From assembly GCF_001440395.1 (NCBI RefSeq), contig NZ_LLXZ01000048.1, positions 1 through 52,544 of the forward strand: DNA of 52,544 nt, written 5' to 3'. How positions within the stretch are numbered: position 1 is the first letter of the stretch; each line of letters begins with the position of its first letter. Under the pieces are notes generated by a model. The model made no database searches and was not told the origin of the DNA. It worked only from the letters and a program-made list of their open reading frames with translations. The DNA comes from Bradyrhizobium jicamae. GTDB taxonomy: Bacteria > Pseudomonadota > Alphaproteobacteria > Rhizobiales > Xanthobacteraceae. Made by a program: the position numbers and the translations under genes. Shown here in pieces: positions 6,788 through 15,668 of this stretch.

Positions 6788-8461
6788 TCAGCCGATCTTC
6801 AAATCGCCGAGCAAACTGTCCATCCTTCGGGTCCAGTTGGCGCTGTCAGTCTTGTCGGCGAGGCCATCGGCCTGCAGGACGTCGCGGACCTGCCCGCGGG
6901 CGCCGACGATCTGGAAGGCGATGCCGCGTGCCGCAAGCTCATCATGGAGATCGTGCAGCATCCTGGCGCCGGCGAGATCGATGAAGGGCGAGGATGAAAG
7001 GCCGCAGACGACCAGCCTGGTGTCTGGCGCTGCCGTGAGCCTTGCCAGCACGGCGTCAAGGACCGTTTCCGCATTGATGTAAAGCAGCGACGCTTCCGGT
7101 CGGAAGGCGATGATCCCGGCAAGCGGCTCGACGTCCGGATTGCGCGCGCTGTCGGCATAGCGACCGGTTCCCCGCACCCGGCCAAGGAAGGCGATGTTGG
7201 GCTGCGAGGCCCGCGCCAGCAGCAGGAAGATCGAAGCGAGCGCCGCCAGCAGAATGCCTTGCAGGATGCCGAGCAGCAGCACGGCGACCAGGGCAATCGC
7301 CGCGGCAAGAAAATCGATCCGGCTGATCCGCCACATGCGCTTGAGCGCGGCAACGTCGACGAGCTTGTAGACTGCCGTGAAGACGATCGCGGCCAGCACG
7401 GCCTTCGGAAGATTTGTCAGAAGACCGGTGAGGAAGAGCAGGCAGATCGCCAGCGTCAGCGAGCAGATGACGAGCGCGAGCGGCGTTTTCGCGCCGGCCT
7501 GGTCGTTGACGGCGGATTGCGACAATCCACCAGCGACGGGATAACCATGGCCGAGCGATACCGCGAGATTGGCCGCGCCCAACCCCAGAAATTCCTGCCG
7601 TACGTCGAGGGCGTAGCCATGCTTGGCGGCAAAGCTCCGCGCTGCCGAGACGCCTTCGATATAAGCGAGCAGCAGGATGCCGGCGGCGAGCGGAAACAAT
7701 TCATCGAAATCCAGCAGCCCGAAGGTCGGCATGGCGAGGCTCGGCAACCCCTTCGGGATTTCGCCGGTGACGGGAACCCCGAGCGCCGGCAGGCCGAGCA
7801 CCGTCGCGACGAGAATCGAGAGCACGACGACGGCAAGCCCGACCGGCCTGCCCGGCAGGACGCGTTCGCCGAACAGGAGCAGCAGGATTGCAACAAGACC
7901 GACCGCCAGAACGATCCACTGAAGGCCGTGAAGTTGCCCCACGAACATGATCAGACGGTCGAAGAAATGGCGTCCACCGCCGGCGACGCCGAACAGGCTC
8001 GGCAGTTGCGTCATGATGATGGTGAGCCCCGCGCCGGCCTTGAAGCCCACCAGAATGCTGTCGCTGATCAGGCGCACCAGTATGCTGAGCCGAAAAATCC
8101 AGGCAATCAGACAGAGCACTGCAACGCTAAAGGCCGCCAGGCTCGCGATCTGGGCATAGCGGACGTAATCGCCTCCCGCCAGCGCCCCGACCGTGGCGGC
8201 GATCATCAACGAAATCGCCGAGGTCGGACCGACCGCAAGCTGCCGCGACGAGCCGAGCAGCGCATAGCCGAGGCCGCCGAGCATATAGCCGTAGACACCG
8301 ACCTGCGGGGGCAACCCGGCGAGCGCCGCATAGGCCAGCGACACCGGTATCGCGTAGGCGGCGAGCGTCACACCGGCAATAATGTCGTGGCGCAACCAGC
8401 CGGCGCGGTATTCGGCCAACCACTGCGCAGGAGGAAAAAGCTTTGTCGCCCTCAATTTCAT
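6788..8461 (-). CDS. SulP-family anion permease with STAS domain
   Basis: This is a 557-residue inner-membrane transporter. A multi-spanning N-terminal domain has the SulP features: DIIAGVTLAAYAIPVSLAYA (about 26-45), LLGSSRQLAVGPTSAISLM, and a later region around IEGVSAARSFAAKHGY. The STAS domain follows at about residues 440-540 with SSSPFIDLAGARMLHDLHDE. Family members carry sulfate, bicarbonate, or dicarboxylates such as fumarate and succinate; the substrate cannot be read here. In an anaerobic regulon, bicarbonate or dicarboxylate is plausible. It is divergent from an alpha/beta hydrolase gene with a shared FixK box at 8537-8550. Confidence 0.93.
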   Translation of the reverse strand: MKLRATKLFPPAQWLAEYRAGWLRHDIIAGVTLAAYAIPVSLAYAALAGLPPQVGVYGYMLGGLGYALLGSSRQLAVGPTSAISLMIAATVGALAGGDYVRYAQIASLAAFSVAVLCLIAWIFRLSILVRLISDSILVGFKAGAGLTIIMTQLPSLFGVAGGGRHFFDRLIMFVGQLHGLQWIVLAVGLVAILLLLFGERVLPGRPVGLAVVVLSILVATVLGLPALGVPVTGEIPKGLPSLAMPTFGLLDFDELFPLAAGILLLAYIEGVSAARSFAAKHGYALDVRQEFLGLGAANLAVSLGHGYPVAGGLSQSAVNDQAGAKTPLALVICSLTLAICLLFLTGLLTNLPKAVLAAIVFTAVYKLVDVAALKRMWRISRIDFLAAAIALVAVLLLGILQGILLAALASIFLLLARASQPNIAFLGRVRGTGRYADSARNPDVEPLAGIIAFRPEASLLYINAETVLDAVLARLTAAPDTRLVVCGLSSSPFIDLAGARMLHDLHDELAARGIAFQIVGARGQVRDVLQADGLADKTDSANWTRRMDSLLGDLKIG

Positions 8462-8536
8462 GAGTATCCCTCAGCGCGCCCTTCGCCTCAACCGGGCGAG
8501 CTGCCGCGCAGCGCAGCAGCACGAGCAGCCTCTCCG

Positions 8537-8550
8537 TTGATCCAGATCAA
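8537..8550. promoter_or_regulatory. FNR/FixK box, divergent promoter
   Basis: TTGATCCAGATCAA lies 75 nt from the sulP-type start (8461, minus) and 48 nt from the hydrolase start (8599, plus), so it is placed to control both. Confidence 0.85.
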
Positions 8551-8598
8551 CGTTTCGCCCTGCGGGCCAACAAGACTTCCGAAGGGCGCCGAACCTGG

Positions 8599-9474
8599 AT
8601 GCAAGGCATGCACTTGCTACGCCTGCTGATCATCGCCGCAGCCGTCATGACAGCGTCGCTGGCGACCGCGGCCGATGAACCGCAACTGCAGGAAGAGGTG
8701 TGGGCGCTTCCCCTGCCCATTCCGACCATCGCCTATGTGGTGCGCCCGGTCGGCGACGGCCCCTTCCCGCTCGCCGTCATGAACCATGGCGTATCGCTCG
8801 ATTCCAGGCAGCGCAGCTTCTTTCCGCTGGTCGAATTCCGCGATGCGGCGATGTGGTTCGCGCGGCGCGGCTACATGGTGGTGGCGCCGTCCGGCCCCGG
8901 TTACGGCGCGGCGGCTCTCGACGTGCCGGAGGCCGGAATCTTCACCGTGTTCTTCTCGAAGATCGGCAAGTGCAGCAATCCCAACTTCCACGATGCGGGG
9001 CTCGCAGCCGCCCAGCTCAATCTCTGGATTATCGACTACATGGCCGAGCTGAAGCGGATTGTCCCCGACAACGTCATTGTGATCGGGCAGTCCGCAGGCG
9101 GCTGGGGCTCGATCGCCTTGTCGAGCGCTAATCCTCCGCGGGTCAAGGCGATCGTCACCTTCGCGGCGGGACGGGGCGGCCGCGTCGACGGAAAGCCCCA
9201 TAACAACTGCGCACCCGACAAGCTGGTGGAAGCAGCGGGCGACTTCGGCCGTACGTCGCGGGTGCCGATGCTGTGGCTGTACATCGAGAACGACACCTTC
9301 TTCGGACCGGAGCTGTCGAAGCGAATGCATGCGGCTTTCACCGCCGCCGGCGGCAACGCCGAGTACCATCTGTTTCCGCCTCATGGCGGCGATGGGCACT
9401 TCTTCGTCGGCTCGCCGGACGCCGTCGCGATCTGGTCGCCGATAGTCGGCGCTTTCCTCGACAAGCACAGGTGA
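8599..9474 (+). CDS. Exported alpha/beta hydrolase
   Basis: This protein has 291 residues. The signal peptide (LLRLLIIAAAVMTASLATAA) is followed by a dienelactone-hydrolase-like fold. The candidate nucleophile is in GQSAGGWG, with Asp in YIENDTFF and His in HGGDGHFF near the C-terminus. The oxyanion region is VMNHGVSLD. It is a predicted periplasmic esterase or peptidase of unknown substrate. ATG 8599 is the first start after the FixK box; ATG 8608 is possible. The next gene begins 6 nt after the stop. Confidence 0.85.
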   Translation: MQGMHLLRLLIIAAAVMTASLATAADEPQLQEEVWALPLPIPTIAYVVRPVGDGPFPLAVMNHGVSLDSRQRSFFPLVEFRDAAMWFARRGYMVVAPSGPGYGAAALDVPEAGIFTVFFSKIGKCSNPNFHDAGLAAAQLNLWIIDYMAELKRIVPDNVIVIGQSAGGWGSIALSSANPPRVKAIVTFAAGRGGRVDGKPHNNCAPDKLVEAAGDFGRTSRVPMLWLYIENDTFFGPELSKRMHAAFTAAGGNAEYHLFPPHGGDGHFFVGSPDAVAIWSPIVGAFLDKHR

Positions 9475-9480
9475 GCAACC

Positions 9481-10056
9481 ATGCGACATTCGGCAAGGCT
9501 GTCTCCATGTTTCGGCATTGCAATTGTCCTGGCGGCGAACGAACCGACGCTTGCGCAACAATCCGCAAGGCCCGCGGCAGACGAATTCGCCCTGCGCGGC
9601 CAGCGCGAGGCGCGCAGCATCAGGTATGGTGAGTGGCAAAAGGTCTGCTTCAAGCCGGGCGGCGCACAGATGGTCTGCCGCACCGCCATCAGCGGCACCT
9701 TCGAGACCGGCCAAACGGCAGTGCGTGTCTATGTGACCGAGCGCGAGAACGACAGCACGGCACGGCTGCAACTGTTCCTGCCCGTCGGGCTATACGTGCC
9801 GCCCGGCGTCAAGCTCCGTGTGGACAAGGGGCCGGAATACAAGATTCCCTTCACCTGGTGCCTCACCAACACCTGCATTGCCGGCGACGTCGCCAGCCCT
9901 GCGCTGCTCGGCGAGTTGGAGACAGGCACGAGCCTGACGGTGGAGGTCGTCGACACGAACTTGCTCGAGGTCACGACATCGCTGCCGCTCGACAAGTTTG
10001 CCGCCATTCGCAACGGCCCGCCGGCGAAAGTCTTCGAGCAGAAGATCGACGAATGA
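9481..10056 (+). CDS. ialB: Invasion-associated locus B (IalB) family protein
   Basis: This is a 191-residue periplasmic protein with a signal peptide ending near TLAQQ. The IalB pattern is clear: YGEWQKVCFKPGG, MVCRTAISG, LPVGLYVPPGVKLRVDKGPE, then TWCLTNTCIAG with conserved cysteines. IalB was named in Bartonella for erythrocyte invasion, but homologues are common in free-living alphaproteobacteria, where the role is unknown. It is cotranscribed with the hydrolase upstream; the ribosome site overlaps that stop codon. Its stop is 1 nt from the convergent response regulator stop. Confidence 0.88.
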   Translation: MRHSARLSPCFGIAIVLAANEPTLAQQSARPAADEFALRGQREARSIRYGEWQKVCFKPGGAQMVCRTAISGTFETGQTAVRVYVTERENDSTARLQLFLPVGLYVPPGVKLRVDKGPEYKIPFTWCLTNTCIAGDVASPALLGELETGTSLTVEVVDTNLLEVTTSLPLDKFAAIRNGPPAKVFEQKIDE

Positions 10057-10057
10057 G

Positions 10058-10432
10058 CTAAGCAGCGGCGGCCGCCGCCCGCTCGATAGGCTCGATCAGC
10101 GACTTCGCGGTAAATGGCTTCGTCAGATAAGCGATGCATCCGGAAGCCATGGCCGCCATGCGCGTAGCATCGCTGTCGTTGCCGGTAATGTAGATGACCG
10201 GTACGTTGACGCCCGATTCCGCTAGGTGGTGGCGCAACTCGATACCCGATCCGTCACTCAGATTGACATCGAGCACGAGGCAGAACGCCTGGTCGAAATT
10301 GTCATGATCCTTCAGCGCATCTGCTGTTTCGAATGGCACCGTTTCAAAACCGTGCAATCCGAGCAGCCGACGCATGCACTTCAGCATGGAAGGGTCATCG
10401 TCAACGATATAAACGGCTTTGCGGTGCAACAA
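10058..10432 (-). CDS. Single-domain response regulator (CheY-like)
   Basis: This 124-residue protein consists of one receiver domain. The acidic pocket is DDD (11-13), the phosphoacceptor is Asp55 in LVLDVNLSD, the switch Thr83 is in YITGND, and Lys105 is in LTKPF. It has no output domain, so it acts through protein contacts, perhaps as a phosphate sink or relay for the kinase at 11246-13078. The style matches the FixJ subfamily of receivers. It lies 192 nt downstream of the FixJ-type regulator on the same strand. Confidence 0.9.
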   Translation of the reverse strand: MLHRKAVYIVDDDPSMLKCMRRLLGLHGFETVPFETADALKDHDNFDQAFCLVLDVNLSDGSGIELRHHLAESGVNVPVIYITGNDSDATRMAAMASGCIAYLTKPFTAKSLIEPIERAAAAAA

Positions 10433-10592
10433 GGTGCTCGGCTTTCAGTTCATTCAGGAACGATCATTGGCAGAGCCTCAAGACTGCCCGGCAAACTTTG
10501 GGAATGGACGAAGGTTCCAATCAAACCCCCCGCCTTTTCAGTTCGCGGGCATTGTCGGGGATTAGAATACCATCGATCAAAGCATGCTCACA

Positions 10593-10608
10593 CTGTCCTT
10601 CCGGACAG
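10593..10608 (-). terminator. Small hairpin after the FixJ-type gene
   Basis: CTGTCC (10593-10598), a TTCC loop and GGACAG (10603-10608) form a 6-bp hairpin just beyond the stop at 10625 on the minus strand. There is no strong T-run. Low confidence. Confidence 0.3.
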
Positions 10609-10624
10609 GTGACGGTTCCGCGTA

Positions 10625-11242
10625 TCAGCCGAGCATGCCGAGCCGCTCGGCCAGCGTCACTAGCTCGGCCAGAGATCGCACCTTCATCTTTTCCATCACC
10701 TGATGGCGATGCGCCTTGATGGTGCGCTCCGTCGTGCCGAGCTCATGGGCGATTTGCTTGTTAAGCTTGCCGCGCACGACGAGGGCGAACACCTGCCGCT
10801 CGCGCGGCGTCAGTTCCGCCGCCAGCGCCCGCACCTCCCCCAGCCTGGACCGTTCGTCGCGCACGGTGGCATGGCGCGCCATCGCCCGCTCAATGGCGCC
10901 GAGCAGTTGCTCCGACTCCACGGGCTTGGTGAGAAAGTCTTCCGCGCCAGCCTTGATGGTCCGCACGGTCGTCGGAGTGTCGGCATGCCCGGTCAGGAAT
11001 ACGATCGGCAAGGTCAAGCCGAGTTCGTTCAGGCGTCCCTGCAAGTCAGGGCCGCTCAGGCCGGGGATGTGCACGTCGAGCAGGATGCAGCCGGGCTCGT
11101 TGTCATCAGGCAGGCAATCGAGCAGTTGCTGCGCCGACGGATAGGTCGCGACCTGATAGCCGGCGAGTTTCAGGCGGCGCTCGATCGCGGTCCGGAACGA
11201 AGCATCGTCATCGACGACGTGAACGTGACCCTGCAACCTCAT
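10625..11242 (-). CDS. FixJ/NarL-type response regulator
   Basis: This protein has 205 residues. The receiver domain has DDD near residues 11-13, the phosphoacceptor Asp56 in ILLDVHIPG, and FLTKPV. A LuxR-type helix-turn-helix follows (LTPRERQVFALVVRGKLNKQ, then TERTIKAHRHQVMEKM, about 139-185). GKLNKQIA and TIKAHR are typical of FixJ. It starts 3 nt after the histidine kinase stop, so the two form a two-component pair. GGAG abuts the ATG; a TTG two codons later would be better spaced. It may activate the nearby FixK gene, as FixJ does, but this is inference. Confidence 0.92.
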   Translation of the reverse strand: MRLQGHVHVVDDDASFRTAIERRLKLAGYQVATYPSAQQLLDCLPDDNEPGCILLDVHIPGLSGPDLQGRLNELGLTLPIVFLTGHADTPTTVRTIKAGAEDFLTKPVESEQLLGAIERAMARHATVRDERSRLGEVRALAAELTPRERQVFALVVRGKLNKQIAHELGTTERTIKAHRHQVMEKMKVRSLAELVTLAERLGMLG

Positions 11243-11245
11243 CTC

Positions 11246-13078
11246 CTATGCCGCCAATGGAAGCGTGAAGTGAAATGTCGCCCCACCGCCACTCTGATTC
11301 TCGGCCCAGATATTTCCCTTGTGGGCCAGAATGATGCTGCGCGCAATGGAAAGGCCGATCCCCATGCCCTGATCCTTGGTGGTGAAGAACGGGTCGAACA
11401 CCTGGCTAAGCTTGTCGGACGGGATGCCGGGACCGGAATCGGAAATCGAAATCTCGACCACGGATCCGCCGTTCAATTCCGTGCGGCCTATCACGGTTCG
11501 GCCGTAGGGAATCGCGGACATGGCATCCATGCTGTTCACCACCAGATTCAGGATGACCTGCTGCAGCTGGATCGGATCGCCGTTGATACGCAGCTCGCCC
11601 GGCGCGGTCTGCAGGTAGAGCGCAACGTTGCGACCCGAAGCCTGTACCGAAAGGAATTTGAACGCCTCGTTCATGATCTCATTGAGGTCAACCTCCCGTG
11701 TTTCGAATGGCGTGCGCTTCAGGAAGGCGCGTAGCCGGCGAATCACCTCGCCGGCGCGCTGATCGTCGCGCTTGATGTCGGCCAGGATTTCCCTGACCTC
11801 CTTCAGATCTGGATTATCCGACTTCAGGATCAATTCCGCAGTCTCGGCGTTGGTCAGGATCGAGCCCAGCGGCTGATTGAGCTCGTGCGCGATCGAGGAA
11901 GACAATTCGCCGGCCGTCGCATTTCGATTGATGTGAGCCAGTTCGGACATCCGATTGCGCGATTCCACCTCGGCATCGCGCCGCAAATGGCGCTCATGCA
12001 GCAGGAAAATGATCAGCCCCGCCTGAAGCAACACCGCCGCCGCAATGGCCATGCTCTGCCAGCGATACTTTTCGAAGAATGTCTGCTCGCGAAAGCGGAC
12101 CTCGCTGCCTTCCGGCAGGCTGGCTTCGCTGACATTCCAGCGCTGCATTTGCGGCCAGTTGAAGAGCGGCTTCACGCCGCCGCTCGCCGGAGGGATATCT
12201 CCAGCGCGTTCGCCGTTGATAATGCGCAGCGCGAGCTTCGCGGCCTCCACGCCGATTTCATTCGCGATTGAGACGTATCCGCCGATCCCGCCGGTGGCCA
12301 GCAGTGGTTCAGCTCCAACGACGATGGGGCGGTTGGCTTTTTCGGCAATTATCCCGAGTGCAGTCGCCGCGGGATAGAATGTACCCTCGCCATCCGAGAA
12401 CACGCCCGTATAGATAATGGCACTCCGCTCCGGCAGTTCGGCAACCCGTTTGCGGATGTCGGACATCTTCTGCCCGATGATCTCAATCACGTTCAGACCG
12501 GATGTTGCAACGGGAATTTCCTCAGACCAGTGACTGAAAAGAGCCTGCCGCTCCCAGGTGTCCCCCACCAGGGCAACGGTGTCGAGGTCGGGCACCACTG
12601 CCCGCGCGGTCTTGACGGCACCGGCCAGAGTATTCTCGAGGATGAGCCCCGTGACTTCCGCTTGCCGCTCGAGCTTCGCTAGATCTTTCTCATTCAACGT
12701 GGCGAACACAACGGGAGTGCCTGGCCACAATTCTGCACGCCAGTGCAATGTGTGCTCGAGCATTCCCCTGCCCATTGCCACGATGACATCGATCGACCTC
12801 TCCCGGTATTTTTCCTTGAGATGCCGCTTCAGGCTTTCGGTATAGGCGGCTCCGCCGAAGCGGGGCAGATCGAGGTTCTCACCGTAGATCGTCACGCGCA
12901 CACCAGCGCGGGCATCGAGCACCTCGCGCAGCCCCGCCCAAAGCTGAAAATGGAACGGCCCGCGCAGATCCGACTGGTCGAGCACGAGGACGGAGTGCGA
13001 CCGCGCCTGCTGTGCCGAGACGCAAATCGGCACCAGCAAAGCAAGCAACCCTACGATCCACCCACTGATCCTGACCAT
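11246..13078 (-). CDS. Sensor histidine kinase with periplasmic ABC-binding-protein-like domain
   Basis: This protein has about 610 residues. The signal or membrane segment (VGLLALLVPICVSA) is followed by a large periplasmic domain resembling ABC_sub_bind proteins (VLVLDQSDLRGPF, DVIVAMGRGMLEH, GTPVVFATLNE, about 25-330). A second membrane segment (SMAIAAAVLLQAGLIIFLL) and a transmitter follow: H-box SSSIAHELNQPLGSIL, N-box ILNLVVNSMDAM, G-boxes DSGPGIP and GMGIGLSIAR. There is no PAS or haem domain, so it is not a FixL-type oxygen sensor and probably binds a small molecule. In-frame GTG 13111 and ATG 13093 are alternative starts. It is operonic with the FixJ-type regulator. Confidence 0.9.
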   Translation of the reverse strand: MVRISGWIVGLLALLVPICVSAQQARSHSVLVLDQSDLRGPFHFQLWAGLREVLDARAGVRVTIYGENLDLPRFGGAAYTESLKRHLKEKYRERSIDVIVAMGRGMLEHTLHWRAELWPGTPVVFATLNEKDLAKLERQAEVTGLILENTLAGAVKTARAVVPDLDTVALVGDTWERQALFSHWSEEIPVATSGLNVIEIIGQKMSDIRKRVAELPERSAIIYTGVFSDGEGTFYPAATALGIIAEKANRPIVVGAEPLLATGGIGGYVSIANEIGVEAAKLALRIINGERAGDIPPASGGVKPLFNWPQMQRWNVSEASLPEGSEVRFREQTFFEKYRWQSMAIAAAVLLQAGLIIFLLHERHLRRDAEVESRNRMSELAHINRNATAGELSSSIAHELNQPLGSILTNAETAELILKSDNPDLKEVREILADIKRDDQRAGEVIRRLRAFLKRTPFETREVDLNEIMNEAFKFLSVQASGRNVALYLQTAPGELRINGDPIQLQQVILNLVVNSMDAMSAIPYGRTVIGRTELNGGSVVEISISDSGPGIPSDKLSQVFDPFFTTKDQGMGIGLSIARSIILAHKGNIWAENQSGGGATFHFTLPLAA

Positions 13079-13348
13079 GGCCCCTGAACGCATGATGGCC
13101 AAAACTAGCACCCGGCTGCGACCTCGAACACCCTATCCGCGGAGTACCCAATCCGTGGCAGCTATATTGACGCATCCGCTCCTGTCCGCTCCTGTCCTCA
13201 GGGACAATGGACCACGGGCCGGCGATCGAGAAAATAGCCGCCGTGTGAAACGGTTTTCGCAGAATGCAACAGCGGCGTCGCATTCCGGAACGCGAAAAAT
13301 CGAGACCACCACCCGAGCGCTTGGTTCGTTTTAGCTAGGAGATGGTCC

Positions 13349-14032
13349 ATGTTTGCCCGCGTCAGCACCAGCTTCGCTGAGTTCCCCGGCATCTTTGGAG
13401 AATATGACCCCAAAGGCGGGGCGCCAATCAGAATCAATTTGAACGAATTCAGTTACAAGAAAGGCGCCGAAATCTTCGGCGAGAAGGAGCCGGCCGACTA
13501 TGTATACCAGGTCGCGGCCGGCGCTGTGCGGAGCTACAAGCTGCTTTCCGACGGTCGCCGCCAGATCGGCGCCTTCCATCTCGTCGGCGATATTTTCGGG
13601 CTCGAGATCGGAACGGAGCATCGCTTTACCGCCGAAGCGATCGTCGACACCACCGTTCGCCTGCTGAAGCGACGCAGCCTCGAACTGGTGGCCGAGAGCG
13701 ATGCGAAAGTCGCCCACAATCTGCTCAGCATGACGACCAGCAATCTCCGACACGCCGAAGATCACATGCTGCTGCTGGGACGCAAAACCTCGCTAGAGCG
13801 CGTCGCGGCCTTCCTGATCGAGATGGACCGCCGGTCGACGGCAGCGGGCATTCTCGCGCTGCCGATGTGCCGGCGCGACATCGCCGATTATCTCGGGCTG
13901 ACGCTGGAAACGGTATCGCGCGCGCTGTCGCGGCTGCACGATCTCGGCATTCTCAATTTCATCGGCAACAATCAGCGGCAAATCGTTCTGCGCGACCGGG
14001 ACAAGCTCGCTAGCTACGATCTCCAGCACTGA
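13349..14032 (+). CDS. fixK: FixK-like Crp/Fnr transcription regulator
   Basis: This protein has 227 residues. A cyclic-nucleotide-binding-like beta roll (about 25-120) includes YQVAAGAVRSYKLLSDGRRQ. A dimerisation helix and winged helix-turn-helix follow, with MCRRDIADYLGLTLETVSRA. The E-x-x-S-R recognition helix reads TTGA-type half sites. No N-terminal cysteine cluster exists, so it is FixK-like rather than an iron-sulfur FNR. Cys174 is the only cysteine and lies in the DNA-binding domain. GGAG 7 nt before ATG supports the start. It is the obvious candidate to act on the nine boxes in this window. The 3' end overlaps the convergent channel gene by 23 nt. Confidence 0.9.
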   Translation: MFARVSTSFAEFPGIFGEYDPKGGAPIRINLNEFSYKKGAEIFGEKEPADYVYQVAAGAVRSYKLLSDGRRQIGAFHLVGDIFGLEIGTEHRFTAEAIVDTTVRLLKRRSLELVAESDAKVAHNLLSMTTSNLRHAEDHMLLLGRKTSLERVAAFLIEMDRRSTAAGILALPMCRRDIADYLGLTLETVSRALSRLHDLGILNFIGNNQRQIVLRDRDKLASYDLQH

Positions 14033-14471
14033 AGGACCTATGTAACGCATTCGGGCCGAGATGCTCGATCGTCTTGAGCAGAACCTCGAACAGCACCGCG
14101 GTGGACCATCCGAACATCAGGATACCGTTCATCGCAGCCATCGGGCCGACCAGCCGCCATTCCTTGACGGGTATGACGTCGCCATAGCCGAGCGTCGTGT
14201 AGTTGACGAACGCAAAATACAGGAGATCGCTGCCCTCAGGTGCTGCGCCGACCACGGCGTAGGACAGCGACCAGACGACGACCTCGATCGTGTGCGCCAG
14301 CATGAGCACCAGCACGGTCGCGACCATGATACCCATCAGAAAGAGGCGCGGACGCCGTGCGTCCTTGAGCGCGGTCCAGCGGGCGATGCTGATGGCGGCG
14401 ACTGTCGCCAACGCATGAATGATGATGTTGATGACGCTGACGGAAGAGCCGACCAGGAGCTGGATCATCAT
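14010..14471 (-). CDS. Two-transmembrane potassium channel-like protein
   Basis: This 153-residue membrane protein has three to four hydrophobic segments. The pore has the K+ filter TTLGYGDVIP (about 92-101) followed by GPMAAMNGILMFGWSTAVLF. There is no RCK or other cytoplasmic regulatory domain. Its start overlaps the stop of the upstream AI-2E-type permease (14468-14471). The pair lies behind the FixK box at 15655, suggesting adjustment of membrane potential or ion balance at low oxygen. Confidence 0.85.
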   Translation of the reverse strand: MMIQLLVGSSVSVINIIIHALATVAAISIARWTALKDARRPRLFLMGIMVATVLVLMLAHTIEVVVWSLSYAVVGAAPEGSDLLYFAFVNYTTLGYGDVIPVKEWRLVGPMAAMNGILMFGWSTAVLFEVLLKTIEHLGPNALHRSFSAGDRS

Positions 14472-15598
14472 CGCGCTTTTCCAATTCCTTGTACGGCACT
14501 TTTTTGAGCCGCCGCCTCGGTGTCAGCCGGTACCTCCATCGCACCGTCCTCGCGCACCCACGCTGTGAGCAATTCCCATGCGACCGCCAGGATGATTGGC
14601 CCGATGAACAGGCCGACGATGCCGTGTGCCAGCGTGCCGCCGATGACGCCGAGGAAGATGACGAGCGCGGGCGTCGTCAGTCCGCGTCCCATCACGATGG
14701 GTTTCAGCACGTTGTCGGCGAGCGAGGCCGGCACAAGGCAAAGCGTGATCAGCAGCGCCACCGCAAGAGGCTTGGTCGCCCAGACCCAGATGAGGACGGG
14801 AATCACGATCACCGCCGAGCCGATCTGCAGGATACCGAGTATCATCACACCAAAGGCCAGCAGTCCTGCCTTCGGTACATCAGCCAGCTTCAGGATGATC
14901 CCGATCACCAGCCCCTGCGCAACCGCAATACCGATCACGCCCTGCGCCACCGAGCGGATGGTGGCGCCCGCCAGCACCAGGAAACTCTCGCTGCGATCGG
15001 CCACGACGCGCGCCAGGAAGCGGTTGCTTGCCGCGACCAGCCGGGGACCGGCCGGCAACAGGAAGCCGGTCAGCGCCACCGCGAGGAGGAACTTGAGAGT
15101 TCCGATACCGGCGCCGCCGGCAAGACCCAGCATCGTTCCGGCCAGCGGCTTCAGGTGCGGCGCCAATTCCCGCATCACGGTGCGCAGATTGGTCGATGCC
15201 TGCTCCCACAGGGCGTAGAGCTGCGCGCCGATGATCGGCCACTCCTTGACGCCCGCGGGCGGCGACGGCGCGGCGAGCGTGCCGGCACTGAGCTGCGCCG
15301 CAAAACCGCGAAGCCCCTCCACCGCCCCGAGCCCGAGCCAGGTCGCAGGACCGATGACGATGCCGAAATTGACGAGGGTCAGCAAGGTTGCCGCAAGCCT
15401 GGGGCGGTTGCCGAGCAGGCCGGAGAGCCAATCGAAGACAGGATAGAGCGCAACGGCAAGAACCACGCTCCAGGCGAGGATCGGCACGAACGGCCGGATT
15501 ACGACGAACGACCAGTAGATCAGCAGCGCGAGGAGCGCGAGCCGGACCGCCAGCTGGATTTCATCCTCGCCTGCGAGGAGTTGTCGGATGGTTCGCAA
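14468..15598 (-). CDS. AI-2E/PerM family permease
   Basis: This inner-membrane protein has 376 residues and about seven to eight hydrophobic segments. Features of the family are the early VVIRPFVPILAWSVVLAVAL and the late segments ADNVLKPIVMGRGLTTPALV and FLGVIGGTLAHGIVGLFIGP. Members include the putative AI-2 exporter TqsA and Na+/H+ antiporters, so the substrate is open. The FixK box at 15655-15668 is 56 nt upstream. A K+ channel-like gene follows with a 4-nt overlap. Confidence 0.88.
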   Translation of the reverse strand: MRTIRQLLAGEDEIQLAVRLALLALLIYWSFVVIRPFVPILAWSVVLAVALYPVFDWLSGLLGNRPRLAATLLTLVNFGIVIGPATWLGLGAVEGLRGFAAQLSAGTLAAPSPPAGVKEWPIIGAQLYALWEQASTNLRTVMRELAPHLKPLAGTMLGLAGGAGIGTLKFLLAVALTGFLLPAGPRLVAASNRFLARVVADRSESFLVLAGATIRSVAQGVIGIAVAQGLVIGIILKLADVPKAGLLAFGVMILGILQIGSAVIVIPVLIWVWATKPLAVALLITLCLVPASLADNVLKPIVMGRGLTTPALVIFLGVIGGTLAHGIVGLFIGPIILAVAWELLTAWVREDGAMEVPADTEAAAQKSAVQGIGKAR

Positions 15599-15654
15599 GC
15601 CGTGCCCCTCGTGTCTGCCGGCGGCGAGAATTCCGCCTTCTGCGTGGGTACGGT

Positions 15655-15668
15655 TTGACTCAGATCAA
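15655..15668 (-). promoter_or_regulatory. FNR/FixK box
   Basis: TTGACTCAGATCAA lies 56 nt upstream of the permease start at 15598 (minus). The rightward side also faces a small candidate gene at 15823. Confidence 0.8.

Noticed and set aside
11246..13078. FixL oxygen sensor
   Set aside because: No PAS/haem domain is present. The input domain is a periplasmic binding-protein type.
13349..14032. Iron-sulfur FNR
   Set aside because: There is no N-terminal cysteine cluster, and only one cysteine in the whole protein.
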